DNA of 64,000 nt from Asterella californica (lineage: Eukaryota; Streptophyta; Marchantiopsida; Marchantiales; Aytoniaceae): positions 34,580,501 to 34,644,500 of the forward strand of contig JAYKYS010000002.1 of NCBI GenBank assembly GCA_036924285.1, in the 5' to 3' direction. A model generated the notes under the pieces. It was not told the origin of the DNA, did not search any database, and saw only the letters and a program-made list of their open reading frames with translations. Shown piece after piece: positions 20,251 through 33,731 of this stretch. Every line of letters starts with the position of its first letter. Within the stretch, counting starts at the first letter, position 1. A program made the translations under genes and the position numbers.

Positions 20251-20785
20251 GAGCAAGAAAATACTTTAAAAAAATTTAAGAAACAACAAAACAACAAAAA
20301 TGAAGATGTAAAGGTTTTCCCCCGAACTGGAAAGAGACTCAGAGGATAATATCAGTCAACCTCTCACTGCGAGGCAAGAAGGCTAGGACAAACAGTTCTC
20401 GTCACTAAATATCGCTTTATGTCAGCTGGCAGCTGCACGCACAGACGGGGGCAACTGCCATGCTAGTGGCGGGGAAGAACGTATAGAATGTGTCACTACA
20501 GAGTACAGTACCCAGCGACCTCGAATTCGTTCACGTCCAGGTACGTGCATCAGATAAACATACATTCCCTGCAACTGCCATCAACCGGTATAAATAATAA
20601 TTGCATGATGTAAGACAAGAGTTTGAATACTGTGAATGTTTGCAAAATGTATAAAGACTGGGACTGTGCAAAATCGGCGTCGAGTGTAGATTGCTACTGA
20701 ACTCTCGAACCAAGGACCAGGGGCGGCAGTAGTTTAATACTGAAGCAATAGATGCTCAGGTCTATTCTCTGACTTTGCCGTGAAC

Positions 20786-20825
20786 TTCCTCTTCACACTC
20801 TACAATCCATGAGTGTGAAGAGGAA
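20786..20825. repeat. Perfect 14-bp hairpin with 12-nt loop
   Basis: Arms TTCCTCTTCACACT (20786-20799) and its exact complement (20812-20825). No adjacent T run, so not an obvious terminator of any kind. Confidence 0.8.
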
Positions 20826-21106
20826 CCACCTAGTGCATATAAACTTCCAACACTATTTCTCTTGCAGACCTGCACAGAGTAGACGTAAGTTGTAAGTTGC
20901 GACAATGTCATGAATGCACATGCATGTGTCTTTCACGTTGGTAAGCGGATATAATCTAGGCGAACACTGCTGAGACATGTGCACGTACCGTGAAACATCA
21001 TGATTTTTATGAGATGTACCGCTTTTACTATAATTCTTCTGCAGGTTTTCAGTCTATGCTCCATTCACGTTCCAAAAGTTTGTAGAGAACCCAGAAGCTG
21101 ACATAC

Positions 21107-21128
21107 TCTTCACGAGATCTCGTGAAGA
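21107..21128. repeat. Perfect 22-bp palindrome
   Basis: TCTTCACGAG/ATCTCGTGAAGA reads the same on both strands around a BglII site. No flanking gene explains it. Confidence 0.8.
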
Positions 21129-22772
21129 TAATAAATAGATAGACAAACTCCTGGTGAGGTAAAATAAGATCAGGGTTATCAGTTACATGGTACCAGTGCT
21201 GTTTGCTTAGCCAAGGTGGAGTATAAACTGAAAACACTCATTGCCAAACAGTTTTCATGTTAATATGGTTGTGGGAATATTAAAGGTCAAAATGTTAAGA
21301 AAGCAAGCTCTTTCGATTGTACCAATATCATTCATGCAAGATAAAAATGTAAAAGCTATCAACTGAATAGTCCTTCATTGATGAATTTGGATTATACTAA
21401 AAGTTAATAATACATTCTGGAATTAAAATTTGGTGAACAACAGAAGCTCGCAACACGAATATATCAAGAAGTATTTAATTTGCGATACTCAGTTACTGTA
21501 ACAAACTCAGTTACTGTATTCACGCTGTTAATTTAGTATTAAGAATAGTAAATTAACTTCTTGAATTCATTGACAAGGTATCTCTCACACAAATATTAAG
21601 CGGATTGATTATTAATTAACTAGCAGTGTGCAGAAACTGTTAAATTACTGGACTCAGTTGTGGCATGGGGGGCTTCAACAGCTGTTTATACTTTACTTGA
21701 ACGTAAACTTACGTAAGCTTCTAGCCGTCCAGATCATGTATCACAAAAGCTGCGAGAACTTAATATCACGTTGGTAAAACTACAGTACTATAAGCGCAAT
21801 TTATGGTAACGCTGTCACAGCTTCAAGATTGTTTTGTCCGAATCTGAAGACTGAAAGATCAAATCAGTACTGCTATAAACTGGGGTACCAGTTGTGACCT
21901 CAAGGCTCCCGTAAGGATTTCAGGTGTTTGATGGCTCCGGTAGGTCTATTGATCGGTCTGTGCTCTGACACGCAAACGATTACGGTAGTCACAGAAAGTG
22001 CTGCCTAAACTATCCTGAGCCCTAAATTCAGGAACAAGCCTTCAGGTATGCTAGTATTCTTCGTGTTCTCCTTGTCACCGTGGGACGCTGCTTAGGCTGA
22101 TCCGATCAAGAACAGATCTTTGCTGAATCTGTCTAGCGTGTCGTGGCATGATTTCGTGTCAGGCATGACTGCAGGCAGATAGCCGGATAGCGCCGATGGA
22201 GCAGAACTATGGCTCTCGCCACGAAGCTTCTCCTCATCCCCTCGTTAAGAACTTCAGATGAACAACAAGCTACATATACTACTTCGGAGCAAAACTCTAG
22301 CAGCTGATGACCATCGACCGAGAGATACCTGACTTGTCGAACATGCTGCTGCAGTGAATTGGTTCTTGCATATATAATCTGGGCAGATCGATCAGAAGTG
22401 GGCCTTAGGCTAGCTAGAACTCCTGAATCCAAGACAGAATCTGAGACATGCATATGCACTCTGCATTGCAGCACGTCCGTAGAGAACCTACCCGCATGTC
22501 TTATTCCTCGAGCTCGGCTCAGTAGATCAGGTGAAGGAGAAAATGGAGGCGGGCAAAAGGTGCACACGATAAGCACAACTTGTACTGTTACAACAAGCTG
22601 CGTTAAGCTCAGTGGACCTGTTAATGGCTGGGACCATTTTGTTGGTCCACATGAGTCATGATTTCGGTCGACGTGTTGTGATTTGCTCCGAGCCCCCGAC
22701 TCCCTCTAACACAATCGCTGAGTTACAGGCTAAAGCTTCCAAGAAGTGCCAGCGTTAATTGCGTGTCCTCGA

Positions 22773-22798
22773 CTTTTTGTTGGGCTCGCTAACCCAAA
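22773..22798. repeat. 26-bp dispersed hairpin motif, copy 1
   Basis: Identical to 23143-23168. Contains TTGGG-CTCGCTAA-CCCAA, a 5-bp stem with 8-nt loop. Flanks of the two copies do not match. Confidence 0.8.
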
Positions 22799-23142
22799 GA
22801 CCAACAAGTGACATAAATGCTTTTGATATGGGAGCCAAATCTTTCATAAAGCATGGGATGACACGATATACAATGTGCCTTTTCAGGTTTTGGGTGTTGT
22901 GTGCCCACCGCTAGCTCAATTGGAACCCTGACAAGTAGGTACCAGAAAAGAGGTTTCTTATAGCTGGAAGCAGTGCCTCTAGATCTCCTACGAGCCTCTG
23001 AGCACTGTGTACTGCTTAGCTCGTCGAGTTATATGCATGCATCCTACAACTTTTGTCCGACGCCATGCATGCAGTCCGCACTTAAGCTTGGTTTCACGGA
23101 AACTTCTAGTTCCCTCGAGGGTTTTTCTAGACTCTGTACTTT

Positions 23143-23168
23143 CTTTTTGTTGGGCTCGCTAACCCAAA
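23143..23168. repeat. 26-bp dispersed hairpin motif, copy 2
   Basis: Exact copy of 22773-22798, 370 bp away, same orientation. Confidence 0.8.
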
Positions 23169-23427
23169 TTCTGTACTTTCAAGAAATAATTTCTACCTTC
23201 TCAAGCTTAAGGGTCTCTAGAGGAGTATTCCAAATTCGACTACCACTCTATCCGAATGGTCTACACCATCCGCAACGGGGGACCCAGCTTAGATCTGAAG
23301 TCGGATTGATGTTTTTAGTATCTTAGGCTAGCAATTTGCTCCTTCCAGGCCCATGAAGTTTCTCGTCGGACAGTGAGTTTTTTATTTACAATGCTTGAAG
23401 ATATTTTCCTTCTTAGCTCAGTACAGT

Positions 23428-23625
23428 TATATTATGCGTGAAGGCCTCAAGTATCTCCTTCCCGTGACGTTGGTAATCTGCATATTAATACACAGCCCGC
23501 AGTTGCAAGAGCTGTCTATTGTACACAAGAACTATATTATGCGTGGAGCCCTCAAATGTCTCCTTCCCGTGACGTTGGTAATCTGTATAGCCCTGCAGTT
23601 GCAAGAGCTGTCTATTAACATAAGT
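23428..23625 (+). repeat. Two-copy tandem repeat, 105-bp period
   Basis: Copies begin at 23428 and 23533 with TATATTATGCGTG and share CTCCTTCCCGTGACGTTGGTAATC. The second copy has a small deletion. The 81-codon frame 23395-23640 spans both, but nothing shows it is a gene. Confidence 0.8.
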
Positions 23626-26600
23626 GGTTGGCAAATGTAGACCGTAATCTCTTCTCATGTTGACGTAGTCGTTTGACCAGATCTTCTCAAATTTAAAGGT
23701 CTTCTCAGATGACGTCGACTATTATTGAAGATGGCATCTGTATGGAGAAAGAGAGAGAGAGAGCCGTGCCATGACAATATTAATATGCCGAATATTAATG
23801 TACGTACTCCCTGATCAGTTAGACGCGTCCTTCAGGCCTGAGGACTAGACGGTAATAGCGGAACATAATATGCGAGCTCATTCAACAGTCTACTCAAGAA
23901 CAGCTGGTTAATCTGTTGATGAAGTGAGTCAAGTTAAGAGCCTGTAAGGTCAGCTTTGTGACCTCGAACTCGCGCATTATTCTCTAGAGCCAATTCGGCC
24001 ACTGGCATGGATAACAAACTAAACGGAAGTAGTTAACGTAGTGGAAATTTCAGATCAATGCGAGTTTGCTGCTGCAGATTTGAACCCTCCCATACCCCAG
24101 GTGCAGCTAGATAGTGGCCATGGGACGCTTAAATTACTGAACATAGTTCTAAGTATGTACAAGGTCATGCATATGGTCAGCAATTTGAAACCGCTTTAAG
24201 TAGTTCGTGATAACCCTGCATACTTGGTTCAGATACATGGATCTAGATCTGGAGTAGTTCAGTTCGTGCTTCCATATTCATCACTTGACCAAGTCACCGT
24301 GGGTTCAGTGCATTGGACCCAGACTAGCTACAGCTTCTTCGGTTTTACAATGACGGATTCCGAAGCTGATAATAAATGTGGAAGACTTCAGCTCATTTTC
24401 TTATGTACAAGAGCGTGTTGCTGCCAGAAGGTTCAAACGAGCTCGAGGTTGCTAATTAAAGCTGCAGAATCGTGACATAGTGGAGAGGACTTGATGTCGC
24501 GTAGTAGAGAGTTTAATTTCTAAAGGTTGTTTTGGAGGTTCTCGTCAAATATGTAATTATGTTGAATCAGGTTTTCTTAGAACTGTAAAACCTCACAGTG
24601 TTCAACTGTTCTGCCTTCATATATATAGATAGCTCGTTCAACTACTTCAGATTTGAGTTTGATCTTCTTCCCATCTGATGACCTGACAGCCTGTTGGAGG
24701 CAGAAAGACCTAAATATTTATCGTATTCTGCATCCTTACATATTATTCATGATATTAATTAGGCTGTCAGATCAGATAAGAGCAGAAAGGTAGATTATGT
24801 TCTTATCCGACGTTACTGTAATATCAGAGCCTTTTACTTCAATTCATGAGGGTAGGAGGCACACGGAATTCGAAACTCAAGGCTCGGAAATAATCAGCAA
24901 TTACACCGTAAAGCAGATCGTTATCAGGAGCGTACCGTAGCATATGAATCCAATGTCCATACACATCGCGACTTGAGTCGTTCGTGATGGTCAGGAATTC
25001 ACAGCAGTACTAGTTGCTGCAGTTTCCCACAAAACGCAGATTGTTTGGTGAGCGGTCATCCATGGCCAGATACGATCGCGAATTTGCACCATCACGGGGG
25101 TTCTGAAAAGCTTTTGCCGGCTCGATCGACTACAACCACATAGTTCTAGAATACCGTACGCCGTGGCGAGTAGCGTATGATCCAGTGCTTTTGTAGGTGA
25201 GGTCTCGAGGCTTGCAGCATCTGGCTCAATCACAAGTCATCTCCTAATTAGCTTACCTCCACAAAGTGCAAAGTAGGCTTTTTAGAGACTGCCAAAAGCG
25301 AACGCAGAAGTTAATAACTAGTACGCTTTTCAGACTTCATGTGAATTGCTAAGCCTGATGGATGGCTAGCAGCTAATGCTGTATGACATCAGGACTATTA
25401 TCTGCACAAAACATTAGCTTGTCGATCAAAACAGGAACTTAAATTTAGACGGAGACTGCTTGAAGTCTCTCACCTCTGACACCATGGAGACTTACGTCTA
25501 CTAGTCAAGAAGTCAAAAAGCAAATATAGTATAATCCCCTGACCTGGGAAGTGGGAAGCGATTTAATGTATGCTTTGTCAACGTTACGAATGCAACTTGC
25601 AAAAAGAGATGGACACGTGAGGGAAAAGCCAGAAAAGCAGAACAGTGAAAGTAATCAATGGATCCCTTCTATGGTACAGTCAGCCCTGGATAAACGTTAC
25701 TTGGGTAACTATAAAACTCTTTTTATTAGTTAGAATTTTACTAATTTACTACTCTATAAAGCAGATACTCGAGATTTTGTTATATCTTGTTGATTGGTTT
25801 AATTTAGTTTGACTACTAAGTCTTGTTGTCTTTAACATTTAGTTTCGACGTTTGTTTCAATTCCAAACAGTAACTATTATAATAAATAATATTTTGTAGA
25901 ATAAGATGTATAAAACATCGCATTATCAATATTGTTACTGTGTTGTAACTGAACTGAACCTTGTAATTTAATTTTTCCTAAAGTTGTACTGGTGAACTTC
26001 TCAGTGTTTTAAGCGAAATCGTAATGACATCGATCAAGACTATTATCAAACCATATTCATAATTCAATCGATTATATGAGTGCTATAGCTTGAGGGCAAA
26101 GACTATATATAGTTAAGGTTTCAGATTGCATAATATATATTATTATGACTTATATAAATTCCCTTTAAGTATCCTTAATTTTTCCGAATGATAACGATAT
26201 TAATAGTGACTCCTTTCAGTCAGAAACAAGTTTAATAGTGTACAACGTGAGAAATGAGTTTCCATTCAGTAAACATCTTCCACATATTCGAATTCATTTA
26301 CCTCGCATGTGTTCACGTGTACTGCAGTCATGTTACTTTTGTTCAATGAAATATGCTTCTCTTAAATTGTGATAATCGATTTATACTGGTAAACTGAGAT
26401 AATATTTCAATGGTTTGAGTATTATATCATTACTTCTGTGTAAAGGTTAGGAGCCTTCACCTTTCTCCACGTTCCTCTGTACATATCTGATTCTGAAAAG
26501 GTTCACTGGATTCGAATATAGCGGCTGGTACGTAGCGCTATAAACTTTTATGGGTATTTGGCCTTAATGAATGCTTAAATTAGGTCCTTTTAAATTACTC

Positions 26601-26938
26601 GATCTTTCCTTCACGTTTCAGTCAACAGAAAGATCACGACCCTCAAATTACTTATCGGACTTGAGTCAAGTTCACTTTGACGTAAATCGAACATGAAATC
26701 CTGAATGCTAAAATTGTTGTGATTACTTTGGAACAGATTTGTAATTTTTAACATGTTCGATTTTTATGCTTTATGTATCAGTAGGCGAACAAGAACGCAT
26801 GTACGAGCCTATTATTTCTTAAATTCCTTCTACTCTTACCTTTTCCATTATGACAGATCTTCTTCCATCTCAAGCAGCACAAGGAGACCTTATGCTAGAG
26901 AAAGATGCTTCCGGAGGTAGAGAAAGAAACGAAGGATT

Positions 26939-27197
26939 ATGAATCGTCAAAAAGGTATTGAGAGTTTTCAGAATGAAAAGTTGATTGAGGCACTGAGAGA
27001 GAGACCGTGTTAGACGCAATCTTCATGCAGAAGAAGCACTGCAACGTGATGTTAATTTTCGTGAACGGCATTTGACTGTGTTGGAGCACCAGTCTGAATC
27101 ATACAAAGAGATAGGATTGGCAACTGCAGCCAACATGGGAAGAGTTGCAGATGCATTTCTGCAACTAAGAACTTCTACTTGTCGATCTCCATCTTGA
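26939..27197 (+). pseudogene. Remnant of a PIF/Harbinger accessory (Myb/SANT-like) protein
   Basis: The first frame starts at ATG 26939 and runs to about 27000, where a frameshift passes into an open 61-codon frame (27015-27197). That frame is rich in Arg, Glu and Gln with heptad-like Leu spacing, as in the C-terminal coiled coil of the Myb/SANT-like protein that accompanies Harbinger transposases. The facing transposase remnant 300 bp downstream on the opposite strand supports the reading. No DNA-binding domain was recovered upstream, so the call rests on context plus composition. Confidence 0.45.
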
Positions 27198-27341
27198 GGA
27201 TCTCAATGAGTTTGAAAGTGAACTAACCTTTTGTTACGTTATCATTTTAGAACTCTGACGTTGATCATGGTTTGGTAGAGAAGATCATTACGTTAAGTAT
27301 TTCATCCCCAATTCATTCGAAGAAAGTCTCAAAAATTTTCA

Positions 27342-27433
27342 CTTTTAATTACAGTATGCTCGTGTGTTACACAAAATTTATATTTCTCTTTTAATTACAG
27401 TATGCTCGTGCGTTACACAAAATAAATATTTCT
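27342..27433. repeat. 46-bp tandem duplication
   Basis: Copies 27342-27387 and 27388-27433 differ at a few positions; both contain ATTACAGTATGCTCGTG. It lies between the two convergent Harbinger remnants. Confidence 0.85.
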
Positions 27434-27504
27434 GATGATACGTAGTAGTGGAGTCTATGTATACAATATAAACTTCAAAAATTGTCAAGCATATGCTTTT
27501 CTAT

Positions 27505-28568
27505 TTATCCACAAGCTACTCGTAGAGATGTTGAAGAAGGGAGCTGATTGTTGTAAGATACTTGTACATTGTATCCATGAGGATGTCCTCGTTGGTTTGT
27601 CCAAACCGTGGGTTCCACGGTGTCGTCTCCATCCAACAACATATTATGCAATATACATGCAACAAACACCATAGAATCCAAATGCACTATATGTGGACGG
27701 TAAATAATTCGTGAAAACAGTCTCCAAGTTCCCTTCAGACAACAAAAGCACGTTCAACAACCATACGAGATGATGACTGACGAAAGTTTAATTCACGCTT
27801 TCTCTCTGTTACCCCGGGATAAAGAAGAATCAACCATGGCAACATAGGATAACCTGCATCTACAACAATGTATTCATCAATATCCATGTCACCTCGTAGT
27901 CAGTAGATAGATCCATTCAATTTCTCCTTTCAAAATTCCACATCGGCAAACAATCCTGAGTTTTTCAGCAAACGACTATCACAGACCATCCTGCAAATAC
28001 GTCTAAGAAATGTAACTCTGATTTTTTTTTGTAAGACTCTCTATGCACTGGAGTTTGTCCCAGGTGACAACTCTATCAAGAAATGTATGGCACTGATAGC
28101 CCTACAACAGCTGGGTAACCCCTTGAAAGTTCTGAAAACCCTTCTTGACACGATCCATATGTATCGTTTCCAAATTCCAATGGACCATCTAATATAAAAA
28201 TGCCCCTTCTTACATAGTGCTTGTGTAAACCTCCATATAATTTTAACAATGATGGATTTGGCTAATCTAAATAATTCTCTTATCCCAAGAAGTAAGTTAC
28301 CGGTAGCATATCTATGAAGACTCACTCCAATCTGTCTCCCAACCATCAGCAATCTTTTTGATACTGAGCGTAGTCCTGGCAGAATATTTCTACAGAAACC
28401 GTCTCGTAACATATCACAAATACGAAGAAATCTGTTAGAACTAACATGGAAATTTTCTTTTAAACATACTAGATCTGATGCAGGAATATCGTCAAAGTAC
28501 CACGCAAACCATTCTCCAGACCGCGGTTTGATGTACCACGGACAAACGATCATTCTTGGAGGATACAT
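27505..28568 (-). pseudogene. PIF/Harbinger transposase remnant
   Basis: Frames 28041-28568 and 27505-27687, with decayed frames between, follow the order of a PIF/Harbinger (DDE_4) transposase. A helix-turn-helix-like SLHRYATGN..GIRELF stretch comes first. A GLPSCCRAISAIHF stretch follows where the first catalytic Asp should be (lost here). Then come a DAGYP stretch near 27860 containing the second Asp, a VERAF stretch near 27745 with the Glu, and a CILHNMLLDGDD C-terminus near 27655. In-frame stops and frameshifts make it inactive. Terminal inverted repeats were not found by eye. Confidence 0.8.
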
Positions 28569-31500
28569 AAAAACTTGCTATTGAGACAAGATCATATACG
28601 TAAAACATAAAATATCAACATTGTTAGAAAAATTGTTACATCCAGAAATCTCCTCAGAAGAACCATCCACTGTCCAATACTGCTGGTGAAATCTACATCA
28701 GACCACTCATGACAACAAGAATGATAGAGAAAATTGATCACAGACAATCATCATAGAGAAGAAATGAGAGAAAAAAGAGTTCAGTTTCAATCTATATCTT
28801 CATCAATTGTAAACTCTACAAGAAACAAGAAGCGATAAAATCATATCTTTATCTCTTAGATTATCATATATTAGACTGGAACCATGTGAGTGATCTCTTT
28901 TATGGATGAACATGGAATCAGTTCTTATTATCTTCTAAGACACTTTCAAATGAAGACATATCTTATCATAGGTACGATGGTATCCACATGGAACCTGGCT
29001 ATAAGGTGGTATGCATATGGGACGTGCTTTCTCACTTCAGAATCCAAGCGGGATATCGATGACATGCGTCCGATCATATTAGCTACCAAATATAGGTAGA
29101 ATTCTCCAAGTTAAACGTAATCGCTTTCAAGTAAAAAGAAACAGCATTTGTTATGTACGTTGCAGGCGTCACTTCCGGGAACGAACAGAATAGAGCGCAG
29201 GGAGAGCAGAAGCAGCAGTCAGAGGATGGAAATCCAGACCTATCAGATACATCTCACGACAAGACAACCACGGTACTGTAGAACAACGAGAAACAGATCT
29301 AGAGATGGGGAGCGAGTTCAGAGCATCTGCTTCTGCACAGTAAGACGTCTTCACGTCTATAACTCGGAGATCGATGTCTAGACCTGTATCACATGCGTGC
29401 TGTGTTCACCAGATTGGTGATCATAACACTTCCAATGAATCTTCAGTAGCCTACATCCTTAATAATCACAGAAGCATATATTATAAGTTACAGGAGGTTT
29501 ACAGTTTCAGTGCACTGCACGTCTGAAAACTATAAATTAACCAGCAATAACGTTAACCATTGCCAGAAGCAAATGATCAGTGCGGCTCGGCTCCTCTTGA
29601 CAGTGGAAGCATGCATATGCAAATTAAACCCACCTGTACTTTACTTTACTTTAAATTTCTTTTCACTTCTGAAAGTCTTGTGATGCTTTGAAGTTTGATC
29701 CGAGCGGTACATATGTGAACGTAAACTTCAGTGTAAATTTTAGAGCTCTAGGACGTCGCAAATGATCTTTTCTATTATTCATGATCATGATCAGCTGGTC
29801 CAAAGTCCTTCTGCTGGTCAAGTCGGCTAGATGCTAGAAGTCTGATCATGATCCTGGAATGTTGTGAAACGTTTCAACTGAAGTCAGGCACGTTGTTCAT
29901 CTATCAAGAGTTAGATCAAGACACATGAGAAGTATGAACATTTCAGAATCTGTGCAGGAGACCTTGCAATTTGCAAGTTAATTCTCCAATGAAGAATATG
30001 CTCTGAATTCCACACCACCAACTGAAGTAGGTCTGACGAAAGCTCCAAAAAAAGACACAGAAACTAAGTCTTGGATCCAGACGAGCAGAACAGCCACCTA
30101 GAAAGGTGTTCCACATTAGACGTAAATGATTGGTAAAAGTTGGCATTAAACCCCCGTATGGGTATAAAAGCCTAAAAGAGAATATTCGTTTTCTTCGCAA
30201 TATTAATGTACTTGCGCTTGAAGAAAATATGCTCTTTTGTTCCAAGAAACCCAGGGCTTGTAACTCATCCTAACCGTGAATCTCTATCAGTACTAATATA
30301 AGTAAGTGTTCTAGTACATAATGATGTAGTTAATTAACAGTGTTCTTGCATCTTCTTGGGCTTCTTCTTATGTATAACATGACGGATCTTGTTGATCACA
30401 TGATTATGATCATTGGTACTTTGGGTATAGCAGTCCAGAGTTGGGTAACGTGTGTGTTTGCTAGCTGCTACTCAACTTTCATGCAATGTGAACATCTGCG
30501 AGAATATATATATCAAATTAAGCGTTGATCATGAAAGAGCCGAGGGGCTCGGTAAATACTTTTGGTAAGTATATGTATACAAGGGAATTGACGATAGTCC
30601 TGGATTGGAAAACTTCGAAAGGTTGAAATTTTCACATATCTCATAACAGTCCCGACATATTGATTCAATTTTGTATCTTGTTATTAGTTATCTCCTGTAT
30701 TGTTCTGGATATTTCGCTGAGGTAAAGTGGCAGTACCTGAGATTTTCAGAACTTACTATGCTATGCATATTGCTCTGTGCACATTTTCATATTGTCAAGC
30801 TGGTCTTCGACCACCCTGCACACAGAGAAGATGAATGGCATTTTTCTATGTACACTTTTTCATATTGTCAAGCAGGTATTCGATCACCCTGTACACAACG
30901 AAGACGAACGTACTTTGGAGACGAGCTACATACGCGTTTTACTGGACTGTCACAAACTAATCTGAGAAACACACCAGTCGTTGCAGCATCATTTATACAC
31001 AATCGTTCTTTCTAGTTCATACTGGTATAAGAAACTGGATAGAACAAACTACCAAGAGAAGATTAACCATGAGCAAATGAATCCTTATTGGTGGTGAACA
31101 TTCCAACACTTAATGAAAGGAAGAGCCGATATCGAAGGATGAAAAAGCAACGTCACTATGAACACTTGGCTTCCACAAGCGAGTTATCCTTGTGATACCT
31201 TTTCTATCACCTCTGTATTCATATTCTGAAAGTTCTAAAGGATCAATAGACCATGCTTCCACAGTTTATATTCCTACTGAAAATCCAAATCAGAGGTTAT
31301 CTTAAGATTTCAATTCACGTTTATGCAAGATAAAGAACTCTTTGACAGCATACATATCCAAGAGCTCTGCAGTCTGGGTAACTTGCAGTACTTGAAAGTA
31401 CAAAGAATCAGTATGACTGTGTACATCATATCTCAAGACTTTGCAACTTGTCTCAAGAGATTCTACACGGTAAGAGAATCTAGAAATATATACAAGGAAA

Positions 31501-32340
31501 GAAAAGAAGTCATGTTTCTGATCGTTGATCTAGATATTACCAAAAACTTCTTGTGAACGTTTCATTTCATTTGTACCCTGAAGTACAGCAAGAGAATTAA
31601 CATCTCTTCATGACATCTTAAAAACGTCAGAGACGTAAATTGGACAGTTCCAACTCTCTCTCATCATTTTTCTCTATCAAAGGTCCTGTCAGGAGAATCT
31701 TTTGTGATCCTAAAGCTTCAAAGGCGATCATGTGAAGCTTATTCCTAATTTCAATCTCCTGTGTCTTTTGTAGATACGTCTCGACTGCTTGTTTGTATTC
31801 TTGTCAAAAAATGTACTTATTCACTTTCGCATACATATCTTCTTTCTTTGGGACGTCGAGTACAAACATGCATATAACATCAATCAAATTCGATGAAAGT
31901 TATGCATATTTTGGAATGATCTACAAACATTATCACATGGAGAAATTAGTCACAGTATGATGAACACAATAAAAATCAAAACAATAAATTTAGCTTTGAC
32001 AAATTTTCTGTTAACTGCATGTAATTAGAAGGTCCGACAGAAAAGAGAAATATGTTACTGTGACATTTTTATTTCATACCTCAACCTCAGGAACAGATCT
32101 CTTATGTCTTTTTGTAGAGCTATCTTAGTAACTGTAGTATGTTTTGATGCTTCCAACACTTCTTTGATTGAAGAAAATCTTTGGAAAAATGATCGAAAGT
32201 ATCTTTGAGGTCTAAAGCGTCTTCGTTATAGTAGTTCTTCATCTAATATATATCCATGAATGGAAGAGTTAGATGACTAAGGTAACTTTAGCGACAGTTT
32301 TGTAGACACAAGTCTCAGACACAACTACAAGTCATGAGTA
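28569..32340. other. AT-rich stretch without recognisable genes
   Basis: Only short, motif-free frames on both strands. One tandem duplication (30776-30921) is listed separately. Frame 29943-30245 (-) is overlapped on the + strand by broken text that I do not recognise. Confidence 0.6.
30776..30921. repeat. Two-copy tandem repeat, 73-bp period
   Basis: Copies start at 30776 and 30849; both carry TTTCATATTGTCAAGC and a CACCCTG(C/T)ACACA stretch, with about 15% divergence by eye. Confidence 0.8.
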
Positions 32341-33407
32341 GATGTACATTGATATCTGTCACGTCAGTTCGGCACCCCGGCTAGGTTGATCGAGTGCGGA
32401 GTGACTAATCCCGGTAGGGCTGTTAGTGTCATTAGAGCGAGTTCGTGGGATAGCTCACTAGGGGTATACGTCGCAGGTAGGGCTTGGAGTTCTTAGTTCT
32501 TCGAGTTGAGTCTTCAAGCTCTTGGCTATGATGGATAGTCTTGGTGAGTGTAATATGGATTCTTTGCGAGCAGATAGTGGATTTGGCTCTACTTTAGTGG
32601 TTGTTTAGTGCCGATTGACATGGTGGAGTGAGTTATATCGTTTATCACTCAAAGAACTCGAACTCGAATTATGAGGTCTGATTGAGAGCTTTCAGGTCAT
32701 GGATTCTGTCGGTGATATCTCTGGAGTTTGCAGATTATTGGTATCTTTGATTTGCGGGTGCGCACGTGCGTGGAGTGATTCTTTTGATCGAGTGGTTGAT
32801 CGCTATACGGATTAGTACTGTTTAGATCAGTTCTTGGTCGGATTTTGTGATGAGGTAGTGTGGAAGTGCTGCCATAATTTCCAGTGACAAGTTTTGAGAT
32901 CAATTTGAGATTAGTAGAAGTACGTCGGTGGACGTCGGATAGACGCGCAATTTCTGGTGCTGAAGTGTGCAGTAGTGCGCACTGAGAAGACAATTCTAAC
33001 ACAGAAAAAATCAGTCAGTTTGATGAAGGATCGAAGGAGTTACAAGGAGAAGAAAGTAGCAGGTGGTCCAAACTCTGAACTAATCTCGTCTACGAGTGCC
33101 AATTTGGCAGATTTTGACCTTGTGGAGTGTGTTTTTGATCTCCGAAGTTGCTATTTTGAGTTTTTTTCTTCTTGCACGTCCTTCTTGTGTTGGTTGGCTC
33201 GAGTTTCTACTCTACTCCAAGCGGAGCAGAGAGTGAGCGGAGGTGTCACGGTATGGAGTGCGTATTAAGAGGCGTTTAGAGGCTTCGAGGAGCAGAGGTG
33301 CGTGAACTCATGCGAAGACGGAGCGACACGTTGTCGTGTCGTGAACCGGCTCCTACATGAAATTCAAACTTCGATGCTTGTCGCTCCAAAGACACTCATG
33401 AGAAGAT

Positions 33408-33731
33408 AAGCTAGGCCACAGCTTACGGGTTTTTGGCACCACTTCGGATCTTCATTTTTATCGCACCAGTGGATAGAGCTCCTTGTCAGCTTTCCATAGG
33501 CACTTCATCTACTTCGTTTGGACGCCTAGTGGAAAAGTTACAAGACTCGAAAGATGGAGAAAACAAGCTAGGCCTCAGCTTACGGGCTTTTGGCACAACT
33601 TCGGATCTTCACTTTCATCACATGGATGGGTAGAGCTCGTTGTCAGCTTTCCATGGGCATCTTGTTTACTTCGTTTGGACATCCAGGGAAGAAGTTATGC
33701 GATTCGAAAGAAGGTAAAATCAAGCTAGGCC
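33408..33731. repeat. 157-bp tandem repeat, two copies plus a third start
   Basis: AAGCTAGGCC begins units at 33408, 33565 and 33722, exactly 157 bp apart. Units share GCTTACGGG(T/C)TTTTGGCAC and TGTCAGCTTTCCAT. The third unit breaks off after about 10 bp. Confidence 0.85.

Larger units (their letters stand above)
18645..26938. other. AT-rich stretch without recognisable genes
   Basis: Both strands hold only short frames without known motifs. Structures worth naming are listed separately (19501-20250, 20786-20825, 21107-21128, 22773-22798 with 23143-23168, 23428-23625). A short GA run lies at 23749-23763. Composition differs sharply from the flanking retroelements, so this may be older intergenic DNA. 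Confidence 0.6.

Noticed and set aside
22890..22960. tRNA-like start (GCTAGCTCAATTGG)
   Set aside because: Resembles an A box but no B box or closing acceptor stem follows.
24070..24110. B-box-like GGGTTCAAATC on the - strand
   Set aside because: No A box or cloverleaf at the right distance.
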